64,000 nucleotides of DNA from JACQFK01 sp964619955 (GTDB lineage Bacteria; Planctomycetota; MHYJ01; JACPRB01), in NCBI GenBank assembly GCA_964619955.1, contig CAZUJF010000024.1:11092-75091 (forward strand). Direction: 5' to 3'. The notes below the pieces were generated by a model that saw only the letters and a list, made by a program, of their open reading frames with translations, was not told the origin of the DNA and ran no database searches. Positions 8,747 to 18,668 of the stretch are shown here, piece after piece. Made by a program: the position numbers and the translations under genes. Positions within the stretch are counted from its first letter, which is position 1. The number at the start of each line of letters is the position of its first letter.

Positions 8747-9496
8747 ATGCTTCTGGACTACCTGGTCCCCTCCCGCGCGCGCCGTTCGCTCCTGAAGACG
8801 ATCCGGGCCCGCGGCATCGCTACGGTCCTCGATCTATCCCGGCAGGCGCGGGTGCCGTATTCGGCCGCGCACCGCGAACTGGAACTGATGACGCAGGCCG
8901 GGGTGGTTCGAAGGACGCTCACCGGGAAGGGCTGGGCCTGTTCGTGGGCGGCGGGCCGGCGCGGGACACGCCTGCTGGATGAACTTCTGGCCGGGTCCGG
9001 TCCGGCCGAAGACGGCCCCCGGGAACTCGTCGTGATCGGCAATCTGAAGCGGTGGGGCGCGCCGCTGGCCGAGGAGGCCAGGGCCCGGGAGCGGCTTTCC
9101 CTGGAGGAGACCCTGGCTTATGCGATCCGGATCTCCCGTCAACGTCCGGAAGTGCTGAGGGTCTGGCCGCTGGTTCTGGCGCGGCATGAATCCTCGGTGG
9201 ATCTCCGCCGTCTGAAGGCCCTGGCAGGCAGGGTGGGGGAGAAGAAGGCCCTGGGATTCCTGCTGGCGCTGACGTCGCGGCTCCTGCGTCATCCTGGGTG
9301 GGCGGCGGAGGCGGAACGCCTGCGGGACGGGCGGTCCCGGCGGATGGAGAATTACTTTTTGCTGCCGGAAGGACCCCGGGCCGCCCGGCTCACGGAGCTG
9401 CGCACCCCGGCGCTCGCCCGCCGCTGGCTGTTCCGCATGAACATGCCGATGGAGGCGTTCGAAAGCCAGTTCCGGAAATTCTGGAGACCGGCATGA
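8747..9496 (+). CDS. Winged-helix DNA-binding protein, probable transcriptional regulator
   Basis: 249 aa from ATG 8747; an in-frame ATG at 8690 would add 19 residues that overlap the repeat and the palindrome, so I prefer the later start. Residues 1-65 (MLLDYLVPSRARRSLLKTIR, ARVPYSAAHRELELMTQAGV) form a winged helix of the kind found in MarR/ArsR-like and HTH-nucleotidyltransferase antitoxin-like proteins. The remaining 180 residues are Arg/Leu-rich and helical and lack the GSxxxD nucleotidyltransferase signature. It lies inside the segment bounded by the 93-bp repeats, which suggests it arrived or was rearranged together with the next gene. Confidence 0.65.
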   Translation: MLLDYLVPSRARRSLLKTIRARGIATVLDLSRQARVPYSAAHRELELMTQAGVVRRTLTGKGWACSWAAGRRGTRLLDELLAGSGPAEDGPRELVVIGNLKRWGAPLAEEARARERLSLEETLAYAIRISRQRPEVLRVWPLVLARHESSVDLRRLKALAGRVGEKKALGFLLALTSRLLRHPGWAAEAERLRDGRSRRMENYFLLPEGPRAARLTELRTPALARRWLFRMNMPMEAFESQFRKFWRPA

Positions 9497-9575
9497 AGCG
9501 GTATGTCTCCAAGGAGTTTCGGGTAACCCCGCGGATGATTGATCGCTCCGGTGAGCGGAAGCCGATGAGTGATGA

Positions 9576-10142
9576 ATGAGCAAAGCAGAAGCGGCGGGTC
9601 CCCGGGTTTTTCGCGCAGGAGCGACGGTTGTGCCGTTGTTCTTCTGGTCCCTCCTGACCGGCGGAATGGGCGTGCTTTTTCTGGAGGTCGCTCAAGATCC
9701 TGCCCAAACATCGGAGGCTCGCTGGATTGCTTCCGTATTGTTTGCCCTGTCCCTGCTCCTTGGGCCAGTGGCGTTCGGTGTCTGCATGTTCCGGCTTTGT
9801 TTCATTAAGGTTGTCGTGGACTCTCTGGAAGGGCTCATTCTCCCGGGGCGAAGGACCATCCCCTGGACTGATATTCACTCCGTTGCGTTCCACGAATCGC
9901 CGGTCCGGGGACTGATCAAGGGCAGTCCCGTTCTTCATTTCATCACTGTCGGCAGCATGGCTCTCCTCTACTATGTCGTTCTTCCGTCGCTCGCCTTCTG
10001 TGCTCTCTGGCCTCCGCGCGTGATCGTCGGGCTGCGCGATGGGCGGCAGGTCGTCCTGCGCGATCTCCGGCGGGCGGCCGAATTTGCCAAATTGGCAGCC
10101 AAGCACGTTGTGCCAGCGTCGGGAGTATCCTCAGGGAAGTAA
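9576..10142 (+). CDS. Membrane protein with PH-like segment, unknown function
   Basis: 188 aa. Two N-terminal membrane helices (about residues 15-37 and 48-72), a soluble beta-rich piece (V-V-V-D-S-L-E-G-L-I-L-P-G-R-R-T-I-P-W-T) resembling bacterial PH-like membrane proteins, then a third hydrophobic helix (about 128-145) and a short basic tail. Start chosen at ATG 9576, after a purine-rich AGTGATGAATG stretch. It lies in the repeat-bounded segment with the winged-helix gene, and its base composition is visibly less GC-rich than its neighbours, in keeping with recent acquisition. No function can be assigned. Confidence 0.6.
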   Translation: MSKAEAAGPRVFRAGATVVPLFFWSLLTGGMGVLFLEVAQDPAQTSEARWIASVLFALSLLLGPVAFGVCMFRLCFIKVVVDSLEGLILPGRRTIPWTDIHSVAFHESPVRGLIKGSPVLHFITVGSMALLYYVVLPSLAFCALWPPRVIVGLRDGRQVVLRDLRRAAEFAKLAAKHVVPASGVSSGK

Positions 10143-10152
10143 AAGCTTTGAG

Positions 10153-10245
10153 GCCGCCCAAGCCCGCTCCGCTGCGCAAGGACGTCCTCACGGGCGACCC
10201 GAAGTAGCCGGGCTCTATCCCCAGAACCCCTGGAGCGCCTCGCCC
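10153..10245. repeat. 93-bp imperfect direct repeat, copy 2
   Basis: Second copy of 8613-8705. On the plus strand it reads R-P-P-K-P-A-P-L-R-K-D-V-L-T-G-D-P-K, stop: a stranded tail of the exported protein ending at 8667, with no gene body in front of it. On the minus strand it carries the true end of the DUF1501 gene. The two copies therefore bracket 1.45 kb with two genes. Confidence 0.8.
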
Positions 10246-11495
10246 TCGGGGACGCCCAGCGGGAACTGCTTGGCGAAGGCGTGGTCGGCGACGCCCGCGA
10301 GCTCGCGCAGCGCCTGGTGAAGGTGCTCGGGACGCACCCGGATGCCCTTGTCCTTGTCGGTCTCCAGGGACTTCGCGTTGAGCGGGACCAGGAACTGCTT
10401 CTCGTCGGTCGCGCCGAGGACGCGGTCGCCCTTGATGCCGCGGCCCAGGAACATGATCGAGCCCACCGACCAGTGGTCCTTGCCCTTGCCGTTGTTGTAG
10501 GTCGGCGTCCGGCCCATCTCGCTCTGGATCACCACCACCAGGCGCTCCCGGATCTTCAGCTCCTCCGCGCGGCGCAGGAAATAATCGATGCCCGCCAGGA
10601 ACTCGGGGATCAGCTTCATCTGATCCTCGTCGTTGTTGTTGTGGCTGTCGAACTGGCCGATGGAGAAGTTCGCCGAGACGCAGACCCCCGCCTTGAACGA
10701 GGCCAGCGCGATGTCCGCCTGCTGCGAGAGCCGCTCCTTCGGCGCCGCCTTCGGCACCCAGGGCGTCACGCGCTGCAGCGCCTTGGAGTTCAGCTGCGCG
10801 GCGTAGAGCATGCTCTGCGCGCGCTCGACCCGGGGCAGCCGCGGCTCCGTCCCGCGCGCCTCCGCCTGCTCCCGCAGCGCCTGCTCGATGCGCTCGCTCA
10901 CGAAGACGTCGTGGTAGGGGTGCGTCGCGGTGCCGCCGACGCCGTCCGCGTTCGCGATCAGGTTCAGCGACTGCAGGTAGGGGATGCGCGCCATCGGCAC
11001 GAGGTTGCCCGTGTTGGAGTAGTTGCCGAACGTGAGAAACGCCAGCGGGTATTGCGTGCCCTTGCAGGCGGCGGCGAGCGCCGCGAACGTCGGATACGCG
11101 AGGCTGTCGAGCTTGCCCGTGGCCATGTAGCGCGAGCAGGGGTCGTGGTTGTTGACGGAGTAGTCCATCCCGTTCAGCACGAGCAGCTCGGAGCCGTATT
11201 TCTTGAAGAAATCCTCGTTGCTCAAACCCACCTTCACGTGGGCCGCGTTGGGCGCGAGTTTGTGCCGGCCCTGCGTGAGGATGTCGCCTTCCTTGTAGAG
11301 CCGGTTGATGCCGCCGGCGCCCTTGGGGTCCATCAGGTACGTCGTGTCCCAGCCCCCGGACGCGTTGAAGACCGCGTAGAACGGGCCTTCATACGGCGCG
11401 GGTTCGGCCTGGGCGCCGAAGGCCGGCAGCCCGAGCGGCGCGGCCAGCCCCAGCCCGGCCGATCCGCAGAGCTTCAGGAAGTCACGGCGTTCCAT
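10215..11495 (-). CDS. DUF1501 family Tat-exported protein
   Basis: 426 aa. The N-terminus (MERRDFLKLCGSAGLG) has the twin-arginine motif RRDFLK followed by a hydrophobic stretch, so Tat export is likely. The body matches the DUF1501 sulfatase-like fold common in Planctomycetes (VFNASGGWDTTYLMDPKG, VVVIQSEMGRTPTYNNGKGK, DHWSVGSIMFLGRGIKG). The family is almost always encoded next to cytochrome-like planctomycete proteins, as here: the upstream gene ends 8 bases away, which implies one operon. The exact reaction is unknown. The last codons lie in the 93-bp repeat. Confidence 0.85.
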   Translation of the reverse strand: MERRDFLKLCGSAGLGLAAPLGLPAFGAQAEPAPYEGPFYAVFNASGGWDTTYLMDPKGAGGINRLYKEGDILTQGRHKLAPNAAHVKVGLSNEDFFKKYGSELLVLNGMDYSVNNHDPCSRYMATGKLDSLAYPTFAALAAACKGTQYPLAFLTFGNYSNTGNLVPMARIPYLQSLNLIANADGVGGTATHPYHDVFVSERIEQALREQAEARGTEPRLPRVERAQSMLYAAQLNSKALQRVTPWVPKAAPKERLSQQADIALASFKAGVCVSANFSIGQFDSHNNNDEDQMKLIPEFLAGIDYFLRRAEELKIRERLVVVIQSEMGRTPTYNNGKGKDHWSVGSIMFLGRGIKGDRVLGATDEKQFLVPLNAKSLETDKDKGIRVRPEHLHQALRELAGVADHAFAKQFPLGVPEGEALQGFWG

Positions 11496-11503
11496 GTCGG
11501 CCC

Positions 11504-13747
11504 CTATTCGTAGAGAAACTCGTCCTGGCGGAGCAGATACGTGACGACGGCGCGCCAGGCGCGCAGGGTGTAGTGCGGATCGGGGGAGCGCTTCTCTTCC
11601 TTCCCGCTGCGGCAGAAGTAGCTCTCCTGTTTCTCCAGGCCCTTGCGCTCGTGCGCTTCGGCCACGATGCCCGCGAAGAGGCCGTAGCTGCGCTCGAGGT
11701 CCGGGTGCGAGGGTGCGAGCGTCCGGCCCAGCAGGCGCTCGTGGAGTCGGACCAGCGCCGCCCGGATCCGCGTCTCGGCTTCGGGTGTTCCCGGGACCAC
11801 GTCCAGCTCGATGTCCGGGAAGAGCTTCCGCTTCGCCGGCTCCAGGCTGAAATCCAGCGGGACGTTCTTGCAGGCGACGTCGTTGGCCATGATGCGCTGG
11901 ATGGCCCCCATGGCCCCGCTCGGATCGGCGAGCCGCTGGGTGACCTCCTTGGAGTCGATACCGCCGTAGAGGATCGCGAACTTCTGGTCCTGGTCGTCCA
12001 GGCGGCCCCAGCGCTGCCCGAAGACGGCGAGCACCTTGCGTTCCAGCTGCTCGGGGGTGAGGAGCCGGGTCAGGCCGATGTCGTCCAACTCGGCCCGGCG
12101 AGCCGGATTCTTAACGGCTTCGGTCAGCCCGTCCACGCGGTAGAAGGGGGAGGCGGCCAGGCCTTTGAAGACGACCTTGAGGTTGAAGTTTTCCTTCGCG
12201 AAGCGGACGGCGAGGTTCCGGATCTCTTTGCGCAGCTCCAAATAGGCGCGGCGCTTGGGCGTGAAGTTCGGGTCGTCGATGTCCTGCGGCGCCGGCATCA
12301 CCTTGCGGCCCATCAGCAGGTAATAGACGTGCTCGACCATGGCGACGGCGAAGCGCGGGTCCTTCGCGGTCTCCTGGCCGAGCCACTGGAGCGAGCGCCA
12401 GCGTTCGGCCTCCGGCAGGTCGCCGCCCTCACGGCCCGGCCCGAACATGTCCGTGAACCAGCCCTCCTTGCGCGGCCCGTAGTGGCCCTCCTCGTTGAAG
12501 TAGTCCTGGAAGAGGCCGGCGACGGGGTCGATCGTCTTGTGGCAGACCACGCAGTCCGGGGCCTGCAGCGTGGGGTTGGAGAACTTCTTGCCGACGGCCG
12601 CGGCGTCGGTGACGCGCGGGGCGAGTTGCATGACGTCGACGCCGAGGAAGTGCTGGTAGTACATGCGGGCGCGGAGGCGGTTGCGGTTCGTGATCGTCGT
12701 CGGATAGCGACGCAGATACTGGAAGAGGCTCAGCATCCCCGCGTGCGGATAGATGCCGGCGCCGGTCTTCTGGACTTTGCCGTCGCGCCCCTTCAAGGCG
12801 GGCAGTTTGGCGGTGATGTATTCGAAGGGATCGTCGGGGTTCTTGAAACGGGGCTTGAGCCCTTCAAAGATCCCGTAGCCGCGGGCCGTGTAGGGGGAGA
12901 CCATCAGGTAGTCCGCGGTGACCAGCCCCGTGAAGGGCAGGTCGTTCTGGACGAGGTATTTGACCAGCTCCAACGGCTCGCGGAGCAGCGCCTTACGGTA
13001 GGTGGCCGCGAGCGCCCATCGCGCCTTCTGGCGCTCTTTCTCGGGGACGGAGTCCAGATCGTACTTCTCGGTCCAATGGCGGGTCTTCTCGAAGTGGTCG
13101 TAGGAGAGGGCGTCGTCGGCGTTGCCGTCGTAGCCCAGCGTGAGGAAGATGTCGTTGAAACCCTCCTTGAGGCGGTCGTAGAAGGCCTCCTCCTGCATCA
13201 CCCGATCGAGGATCGGATCCAGTCCCCGCCCGGCTTCCTCCAACTCCGTCGCACTCGGCAGGCGTCCTGCGAGCGAGAGCGTGAGGCGGCGCAGCAGCCT
13301 CCGGGGGGGCGCCATCGCGATCCCCTGGAAGAAGGGGGGCGGGACATAATCCGGGCCCGGCGCGGCGGGCGCCCCGTCCAGGCGGCGGACGAACTCCTCC
13401 AGAACGCGCAGCCCGGTGGATCCGGTTTTCAGTTGTGTGCCACCGCCATGGTCGAGGCCTCCGCCCACTTTGACGAGCAGGCGCGGTTTCCCGTCCTTGC
13501 GGATCGCCGCCATGCGCTTGAAGGCCTCGAGGTTTTGAGCGAGGGCCTCGGGGGCGAGTTCCGTGTTCCGGAGGATGAACTTGCTCTCCTCGGCATCGCC
13601 GCCCGCGCTGTGGCAGTTGAGGCAGGTGCGTTCGCCGACCTTGGCCCAGACCTCCTCCGCGAAGAAGGCGTCCACGGGACCCGGGACGGCGGCGGCCCCC
13701 GCGCCCGGGAGGAGGGGCAGCAGGAGGATCCAACTCAGTCTGTGCAC
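11504..13747 (-). CDS. Planctomycete cytochrome-type secreted protein (two CxxCH motifs)
   Basis: 747 aa, signal peptide at residues 1-22. The CLNCH haem motif is at residues 42-46 within a planctomycete-cytochrome-like N-terminal domain; a second CxxCH (CVVCHKTIDPVAGLFQDYF) is near residue 400. The regions between resemble the DUF1592/DUF1588/DUF1549 group of planctomycete proteins; I cannot choose the exact Pfam names by eye. It is probably a periplasmic c-type haem protein that partners the DUF1501 protein encoded 8 bases downstream. The start has no strong Shine-Dalgarno sequence. The 136-base divergent gap to the SEC-C gene should hold its promoter. Confidence 0.8.
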   Translation of the reverse strand: MHRLSWILLLPLLPGAGAAAVPGPVDAFFAEEVWAKVGERTCLNCHSAGGDAEESKFILRNTELAPEALAQNLEAFKRMAAIRKDGKPRLLVKVGGGLDHGGGTQLKTGSTGLRVLEEFVRRLDGAPAAPGPDYVPPPFFQGIAMAPPRRLLRRLTLSLAGRLPSATELEEAGRGLDPILDRVMQEEAFYDRLKEGFNDIFLTLGYDGNADDALSYDHFEKTRHWTEKYDLDSVPEKERQKARWALAATYRKALLREPLELVKYLVQNDLPFTGLVTADYLMVSPYTARGYGIFEGLKPRFKNPDDPFEYITAKLPALKGRDGKVQKTGAGIYPHAGMLSLFQYLRRYPTTITNRNRLRARMYYQHFLGVDVMQLAPRVTDAAAVGKKFSNPTLQAPDCVVCHKTIDPVAGLFQDYFNEEGHYGPRKEGWFTDMFGPGREGGDLPEAERWRSLQWLGQETAKDPRFAVAMVEHVYYLLMGRKVMPAPQDIDDPNFTPKRRAYLELRKEIRNLAVRFAKENFNLKVVFKGLAASPFYRVDGLTEAVKNPARRAELDDIGLTRLLTPEQLERKVLAVFGQRWGRLDDQDQKFAILYGGIDSKEVTQRLADPSGAMGAIQRIMANDVACKNVPLDFSLEPAKRKLFPDIELDVVPGTPEAETRIRAALVRLHERLLGRTLAPSHPDLERSYGLFAGIVAEAHERKGLEKQESYFCRSGKEEKRSPDPHYTLRAWRAVVTYLLRQDEFLYE

Positions 13748-13883
13748 TCTGGAAAGAACTACACGCGAATTAGGCTCAAATGGAGCAAAAAGCGCCGCCC
13801 CGGACCGGAGCTTAAGCTGGCGTTTCGCGGAGGATTCAGGTATTCCATGGGGCCTTCAGAGACCGCTTCAAGGGAGACGACGC

Positions 13884-14402
13884 GTGAGCAAAGCCGCCGC
13901 CGAGCACAAGCCGCCCGGACGCGACCTGCCGTGTCCTTGCGGGACCGGCAGGACCTTCGGGGCCTGCTGCGAACCGATCCTGAGCCAGAAGGAGAAGGCC
14001 CCGGACGCCGAACGGCTGATGCGCTCGCGCTTCAGCGCCCATGTGGCGCGGGACTTCGCCCACCTGCACCGCACCTACCTGCCCACCTCGAAGGAGCCCT
14101 ACGTCCCGGACGGCGAGGCGGGCGGCACGGACTGGACCCGGCTCGTGATCCATTCGCACACGCTCGGGCCCAAGGACGGCTTCGCGTACGTCGACTTCAC
14201 CGCGTACTTCAAGGAGGGCGACGCGGAGCGCGCCCTGCTCGAGAAGGCGGAGTTCCAGCTCATCGACGGGACCTGGTTCTACACGCGTCCCGTCCGCCAG
14301 GGTCCCGCGCCGATCAAGGCGGGGCAGGCCAAGGTGGGCCGCAACGACCCCTGTCCCTGCGGCAGCGGCAAGAAGCACAAGCAGTGCTGCCTCAAGGCGT
14401 AG
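13884..14402 (+). CDS. YchJ-like SEC-C motif protein
   Basis: 172 aa, GTG start preceded by AGGGAGAC. Cys clusters at both ends: N-terminal LPCPCGTGRTFGACCEP (about residues 13-29) and C-terminal NDPCPCGSGKKHKQCC (about 154-169), both SEC-C zinc-binding motifs. Between them is an NTF2-like alpha/beta domain (LMRSRFSAHVARDFAHL, FYTRPVRQGPAPI). This is the usual architecture and length of the YchJ/UPF0225 family, a cytoplasmic protein of unclear role. The longer open frame upstream is antisense to the cytochrome gene and was excluded. Confidence 0.85.
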   Translation: MSKAAAEHKPPGRDLPCPCGTGRTFGACCEPILSQKEKAPDAERLMRSRFSAHVARDFAHLHRTYLPTSKEPYVPDGEAGGTDWTRLVIHSHTLGPKDGFAYVDFTAYFKEGDAERALLEKAEFQLIDGTWFYTRPVRQGPAPIKAGQAKVGRNDPCPCGSGKKHKQCCLKA

Positions 14403-14422
14403 TCGGCCGGCCCAAGGCAGGG

Positions 14423-14428
14423 TATAGT
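14423..14428 (+). promoter_or_regulatory. -10-like TATAGT before the meaB operon
   Basis: TATAGT lies 9 bases before the ATG at 14438, so transcription would start only about 3 bases ahead of it. One of several such close promoters in the window. Confidence 0.4.
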
Positions 14429-14437
14429 ACGCGCGCG

Positions 14438-15369
14438 ATGTCACTGGCCGAGGGTCTGCTCCGGGGCGAATTCCTGGCGATCAGCCGGGCGATCAGCCAG
14501 GTGGAATCCGGGTCCGCCGAAGGGCGGGCCCTGCTGGAGGCCGTCTATCCGCGCGTGGGCGGATCCCTGCGGGTCGGCATCACGGGACCTCCGGGCGTCG
14601 GCAAGTCCACCACCGTCGACCAGCTGGCCGCCCTCTACGGAGCGAGAGGCGAGAAAGTCGGCATCATCGCCGTCGACCCCACGAGCCCCTTCACCGGCGG
14701 CGCGCTGCTCGGCGACCGCGTGCGCATGGCGAAGATCGCGGAGAACGAAGCCGTCTTCATGCGCTCGATGGCCACGCGCGGGGTCAGCGGCGGCATCGCC
14801 CGCGCCACGCAGGACGCCGCCGACCTGCTCGACGCCTCCGGCCGCACGCTGCTGCTGCTGGAGACCGTCGGCGTCGGCCAGTCCGAAATCGAGATCTCGA
14901 AGGCCGCCGACTGCGTCGTCCTCATGCTCTCGCCGGAGTCCGGCGACGGCGTCCAGGCCATGAAGTCCGGCGTGCTGGAAGTGGCGGACATCGTCGTCAT
15001 CAACAAGGCGGACCGCGGCGGCGCCGACCGCCTGGAGTACGACCTGCGCTCCGCGTTCGAACTCGGCCTCCGTTCGCGCAAGGACGTCCCGATCCTGCCC
15101 GCCGAGGCCGTGAACGGGAAGGGGATCCCCGAGCTGGCCGCGGCGCTGGACGCCTTCATCGCGGCCCGGAAGGCCGACGGAGGCTTCCGGGCGCGCCGCC
15201 TCAAGAGCATGGAAACCCGGCTGCGTCAGCTGGCGGAGTTTCTTCTCCAGAAGAACCTCTGGGAGGCGGAAGGCTCGGCCGCGCGCGTGGAAGCCGCCGC
15301 GACCCGCGTCCTGGAGGGTAGACTATCCCCGTATCAGGGCGCTCAGGCCCTGCTGGCGGAGGTGCGCTC

Positions 15370-15373
<4 letters not shown>
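14438..15373 (+). CDS. meaB: MeaB/ArgK family GTPase, chaperone of B12-dependent acyl-CoA mutase
   Basis: 311 aa, G3E P-loop GTPase. Walker A GITGPPGVGKST at residues 47-58, switch region VDPTSPFTGGALLGDRVRM, and ETVGVGQSEIE, followed by the nucleotide-specificity motif NKAD. The family protects and reactivates adenosylcobalamin-dependent mutases in the cytoplasm. Its stop overlaps the mutase start (ATGA at 15370), and the B12 subunit follows, so the three products work together. The start is the first ATG that leaves a normal family N-terminus; a longer open frame upstream runs through the two preceding genes in a wrong frame. Confidence 0.92.
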
Positions 15374-16977
<1,604 letters not shown>

Positions 16978-16979
16978 AC

Positions 16980-17399
16980 ATGAGCCAGACCGCCGCACGC
17001 AAGTTCCGCATCATCGTCGGGAAACCCGGCCTGGACGGGCACGACCGCGGCGCCAAGGTCGTCGCCGCCGCGCTCCGGGACGCCGGCTTCGAGGTCATCT
17101 ACACGGGGCTTCACCAGACCTGCGAGATGATCGTGAACGCCGCCCTGCAGGAGGACGCGGACGCCGTCTGCCTGTCCATCCTGTCGGGCGCGCACATGAC
17201 GCTCTTCCCCGAGATCCTGGAGCTCATGAAGCAGAAGAAGATGGACGACGTGCTGCTCTGCGGCGGGGGCATCATCCCGTCGGACGACGCGGCGGAGCTC
17301 GCGAAGCTCGGCGTGGGACGCCTCTTCGGCCCCGGGACCGACACCCGGGACATCGTCAAATACCTGCAGGACGAGATCCCCCGGCGCCGTCCGCGTTAG
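16980..17399 (+). CDS. Cobalamin-binding subunit of acyl-CoA mutase
   Basis: 139 aa. The B12-binding signature DGHDRG (in KPGLDGHDRGAKVVA, about residues 17-31) supplies the lower-ligand His; SILSGAHMTLFPEI and CGGGIIPSDD complete the Rossmann-like B12 domain. It pairs with the catalytic subunit encoded immediately upstream to form the adenosylcobalamin mutase. A GTG at 16974 overlapping the upstream stop is a possible alternative start two codons earlier. Confidence 0.9.
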   Translation: MSQTAARKFRIIVGKPGLDGHDRGAKVVAAALRDAGFEVIYTGLHQTCEMIVNAALQEDADAVCLSILSGAHMTLFPEILELMKQKKMDDVLLCGGGIIPSDDAAELAKLGVGRLFGPGTDTRDIVKYLQDEIPRRRPR

Positions 17400-17468
17400 T
17401 CTGCACCGGAACCGGATCTGGCGACGTATCTCACCCTGTGTCCGGTACGCACGCATAAGGGGGATGAG

Positions 17469-18056
17469 ATGAAGTCCTTGAGAACCGCTTTCGGGTTCCT
17501 GCTGGTGTCCGCGGTGGCCTGGGCGGCGCAGGGCGCGCCGGTCAACACGACCTGTCCGGTGAAGACGGGAACGCCCGTGAAACCGAACATCACGGAAGTC
17601 TACAAGGGGAAGACGGTCGCGTTCTGCTGAGGGAACTGCAAGGGGCAGTTTGCCTCCGATCCCGCGAAGTTCGCCGGCAACATCCCCGGCCTGGGGGAGG
17701 GGCCCTCCCGCACGGCGCTGAACAGCATCGATGACGCGGTCAAGGCGGCCAAGGAAGGCGCCAAGGTCGCCCTGGTCCTCTTCTCCGACGGCGGCCCCAA
17801 GTGCAAGACGTTCGCCCAGGTGCTGGGCGACGCCTCCCTGGACGAGGCCTTCGGGAAGATCGCGTACGCGATGGTGGAGTTCAGCAAGGATTCCGCGGAT
17901 GCGAAGAAGCTGAAGGTGACGGCGGCGCCGACGCTGCTGATCCTCGACGTCTCCAAGGAGGAGCCGAAGGAGCTGAAGAAGATGACCGCGGGCGCGCCGC
18001 CCACGGTGAAGAAGGAGATCGAGGCGGCCATCAAGAAGGTCGCCTCCTCGAAGTAG
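17469..18056 (+). CDS. Probable selenoprotein: exported YHS-like / thioredoxin-like protein with Sec54
   Basis: 195 aa if the in-frame TGA at 17628-17630 is read as selenocysteine. ATG 17469 follows an AAGGGGGA ribosome site. Signal peptide 1-22; YHS/TRASH-like metal-binding module at 25-72 with Cys29, then A-F-C-U-G-N-C (Cys53, Sec54, Cys57) and K-G-Q-F-A-S-D-P-A-K-F; relatives of this domain commonly read F-C-C-x-x-C here, so UGA replaces a Cys. Residues 95-195 are thioredoxin-like (V-A-L-V-L-F-S, A-A-P-T-L-L-I-L-D with a cis-Pro pattern). The frame before and after UGA is continuous, coding-like and in one register. A hairpin with a GUU loop begins 18 bases after UGA. Function: inferred periplasmic metal or redox protein. 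Alternative: a nonsense mutation, less likely given the Cys-site position. Confidence 0.82.
17628..17656 (+). promoter_or_regulatory. UGA Sec codon with candidate bacterial SECIS hairpin
   Basis: TGA 17628-17630. Arms GGGGCA (17642-17647) and TGCCTC (17651-17656), one G-U pair, loop GTT (17648-17650). The loop starts at base 18 after UGA, the spacing seen for the G-U loop in the E. coli fdhF element. A competing fold AACTGC/GCAGTT (17634-17639/17645-17650) also exists. Confidence 0.6.
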
Positions 18057-18074
18057 TCCTCGCGCAGGATCCCG

Positions 18075-18115
18075 GCCCCCGGGGCGCCTCCAGGCCCCCG
18101 GGGGCTTTTCCTTTT
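18075..18115 (+). terminator. Rho-independent terminator
   Basis: GC-rich arms 18075-18085 and 18094-18105 (GCCCCCGGGGC and GCCCCCGGGGGC) with an 8-base loop, followed by TTTTCCTTTT at 18106-18115. It ends the selenoprotein transcript. Confidence 0.8.
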
Positions 18116-18167
18116 GACCGCAACCGGCCCGCGGCGCGCGGGTTGAACCGGGAAGAGGAGACTTCCC

Positions 18168-18668
18168 ATGACGATTCGATTCTCGATCCTGACCCCGCTG
18201 CTGCTGGCCCTTCTGGCGTGTGCGGCGGAGACTCCGAAGCCCGAGCCCGCGGCGGTGCCCGCCCCCGAGGCCGTCAAGCCCGCGCCGCCCCCGCCCCCGG
18301 CCCCCGTGGCGGCGGCGCCGGCCGCCCCTGCGGCTCCGGCCGCGCCCGTGCCGCCACCCGCGGCTCCGGCGAAGAAGAAGGGCGGCCTCCCGCTCGGACT
18401 GCCCTCACTGAAAATCCTCAAGGAGGACGTGGGCTTCGACGGGAAGCAGGTCAAACAGGCGCGCGAGCTCTACGAGTCGTACCAGAAGCGCCTGGAAGAG
18501 GCCGCCGAGCAGGTGAAGACCGGGGCGGACAAAAAGGGCGCGAAGAAGAGCGCCGAAGCCCTGCGGACCGAGGTGCTCGCCAAGGCGCGCGAGATCTGCA
18601 CGGACGTTCAGAAGGCGAAGTTCGACGAGGTCTCGGTGCCGAAGAAGAAGCCCAAGAAGCAGACCTAA
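18168..18668 (+). CDS. Proline/alanine-rich lipoprotein
   Basis: 166 aa. The N-terminus MTIRFSILTPLLLALLACAA has a lipobox-like LLAC (Cys18). Residues 20-68 are a low-complexity Pro/Ala linker, and residues 70-166 are a highly charged helical domain (KQVKQARELYESYQKRLEEA, AKKSAEALRTEVLAKAREIC) with coiled-coil character and a Lys-rich tail. Probably tethered to a membrane with the helical part in the periplasm. No named family recognised. A GAAGAGGAG ribosome site precedes the start. The stop overlaps the convergent ATPase-flavoenzyme gene by four bases. Confidence 0.75.
   Translation: MTIRFSILTPLLLALLACAAETPKPEPAAVPAPEAVKPAPPPPPAPVAAAPAAPAAPAAPVPPPAAPAKKKGGLPLGLPSLKILKEDVGFDGKQVKQARELYESYQKRLEEAAEQVKTGADKKGAKKSAEALRTEVLAKAREICTDVQKAKFDEVSVPKKKPKKQT

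Noticed and set aside
11573..14437. Long plus-strand frame in front of MeaB
   Set aside because: Antisense to the cytochrome gene, then overlaps the YchJ-like gene in another frame. The real MeaB start is the ATG at 14438.
17628..17630. UGA as a pseudogene-causing nonsense mutation, or UGA as a sense codon genome-wide
   Set aside because: Both in-frame UGAs fall on Cys positions with undamaged frames before and after. UGA acts as a stop in many ATGA/GTGA overlaps in this window, so a changed genetic code is excluded.
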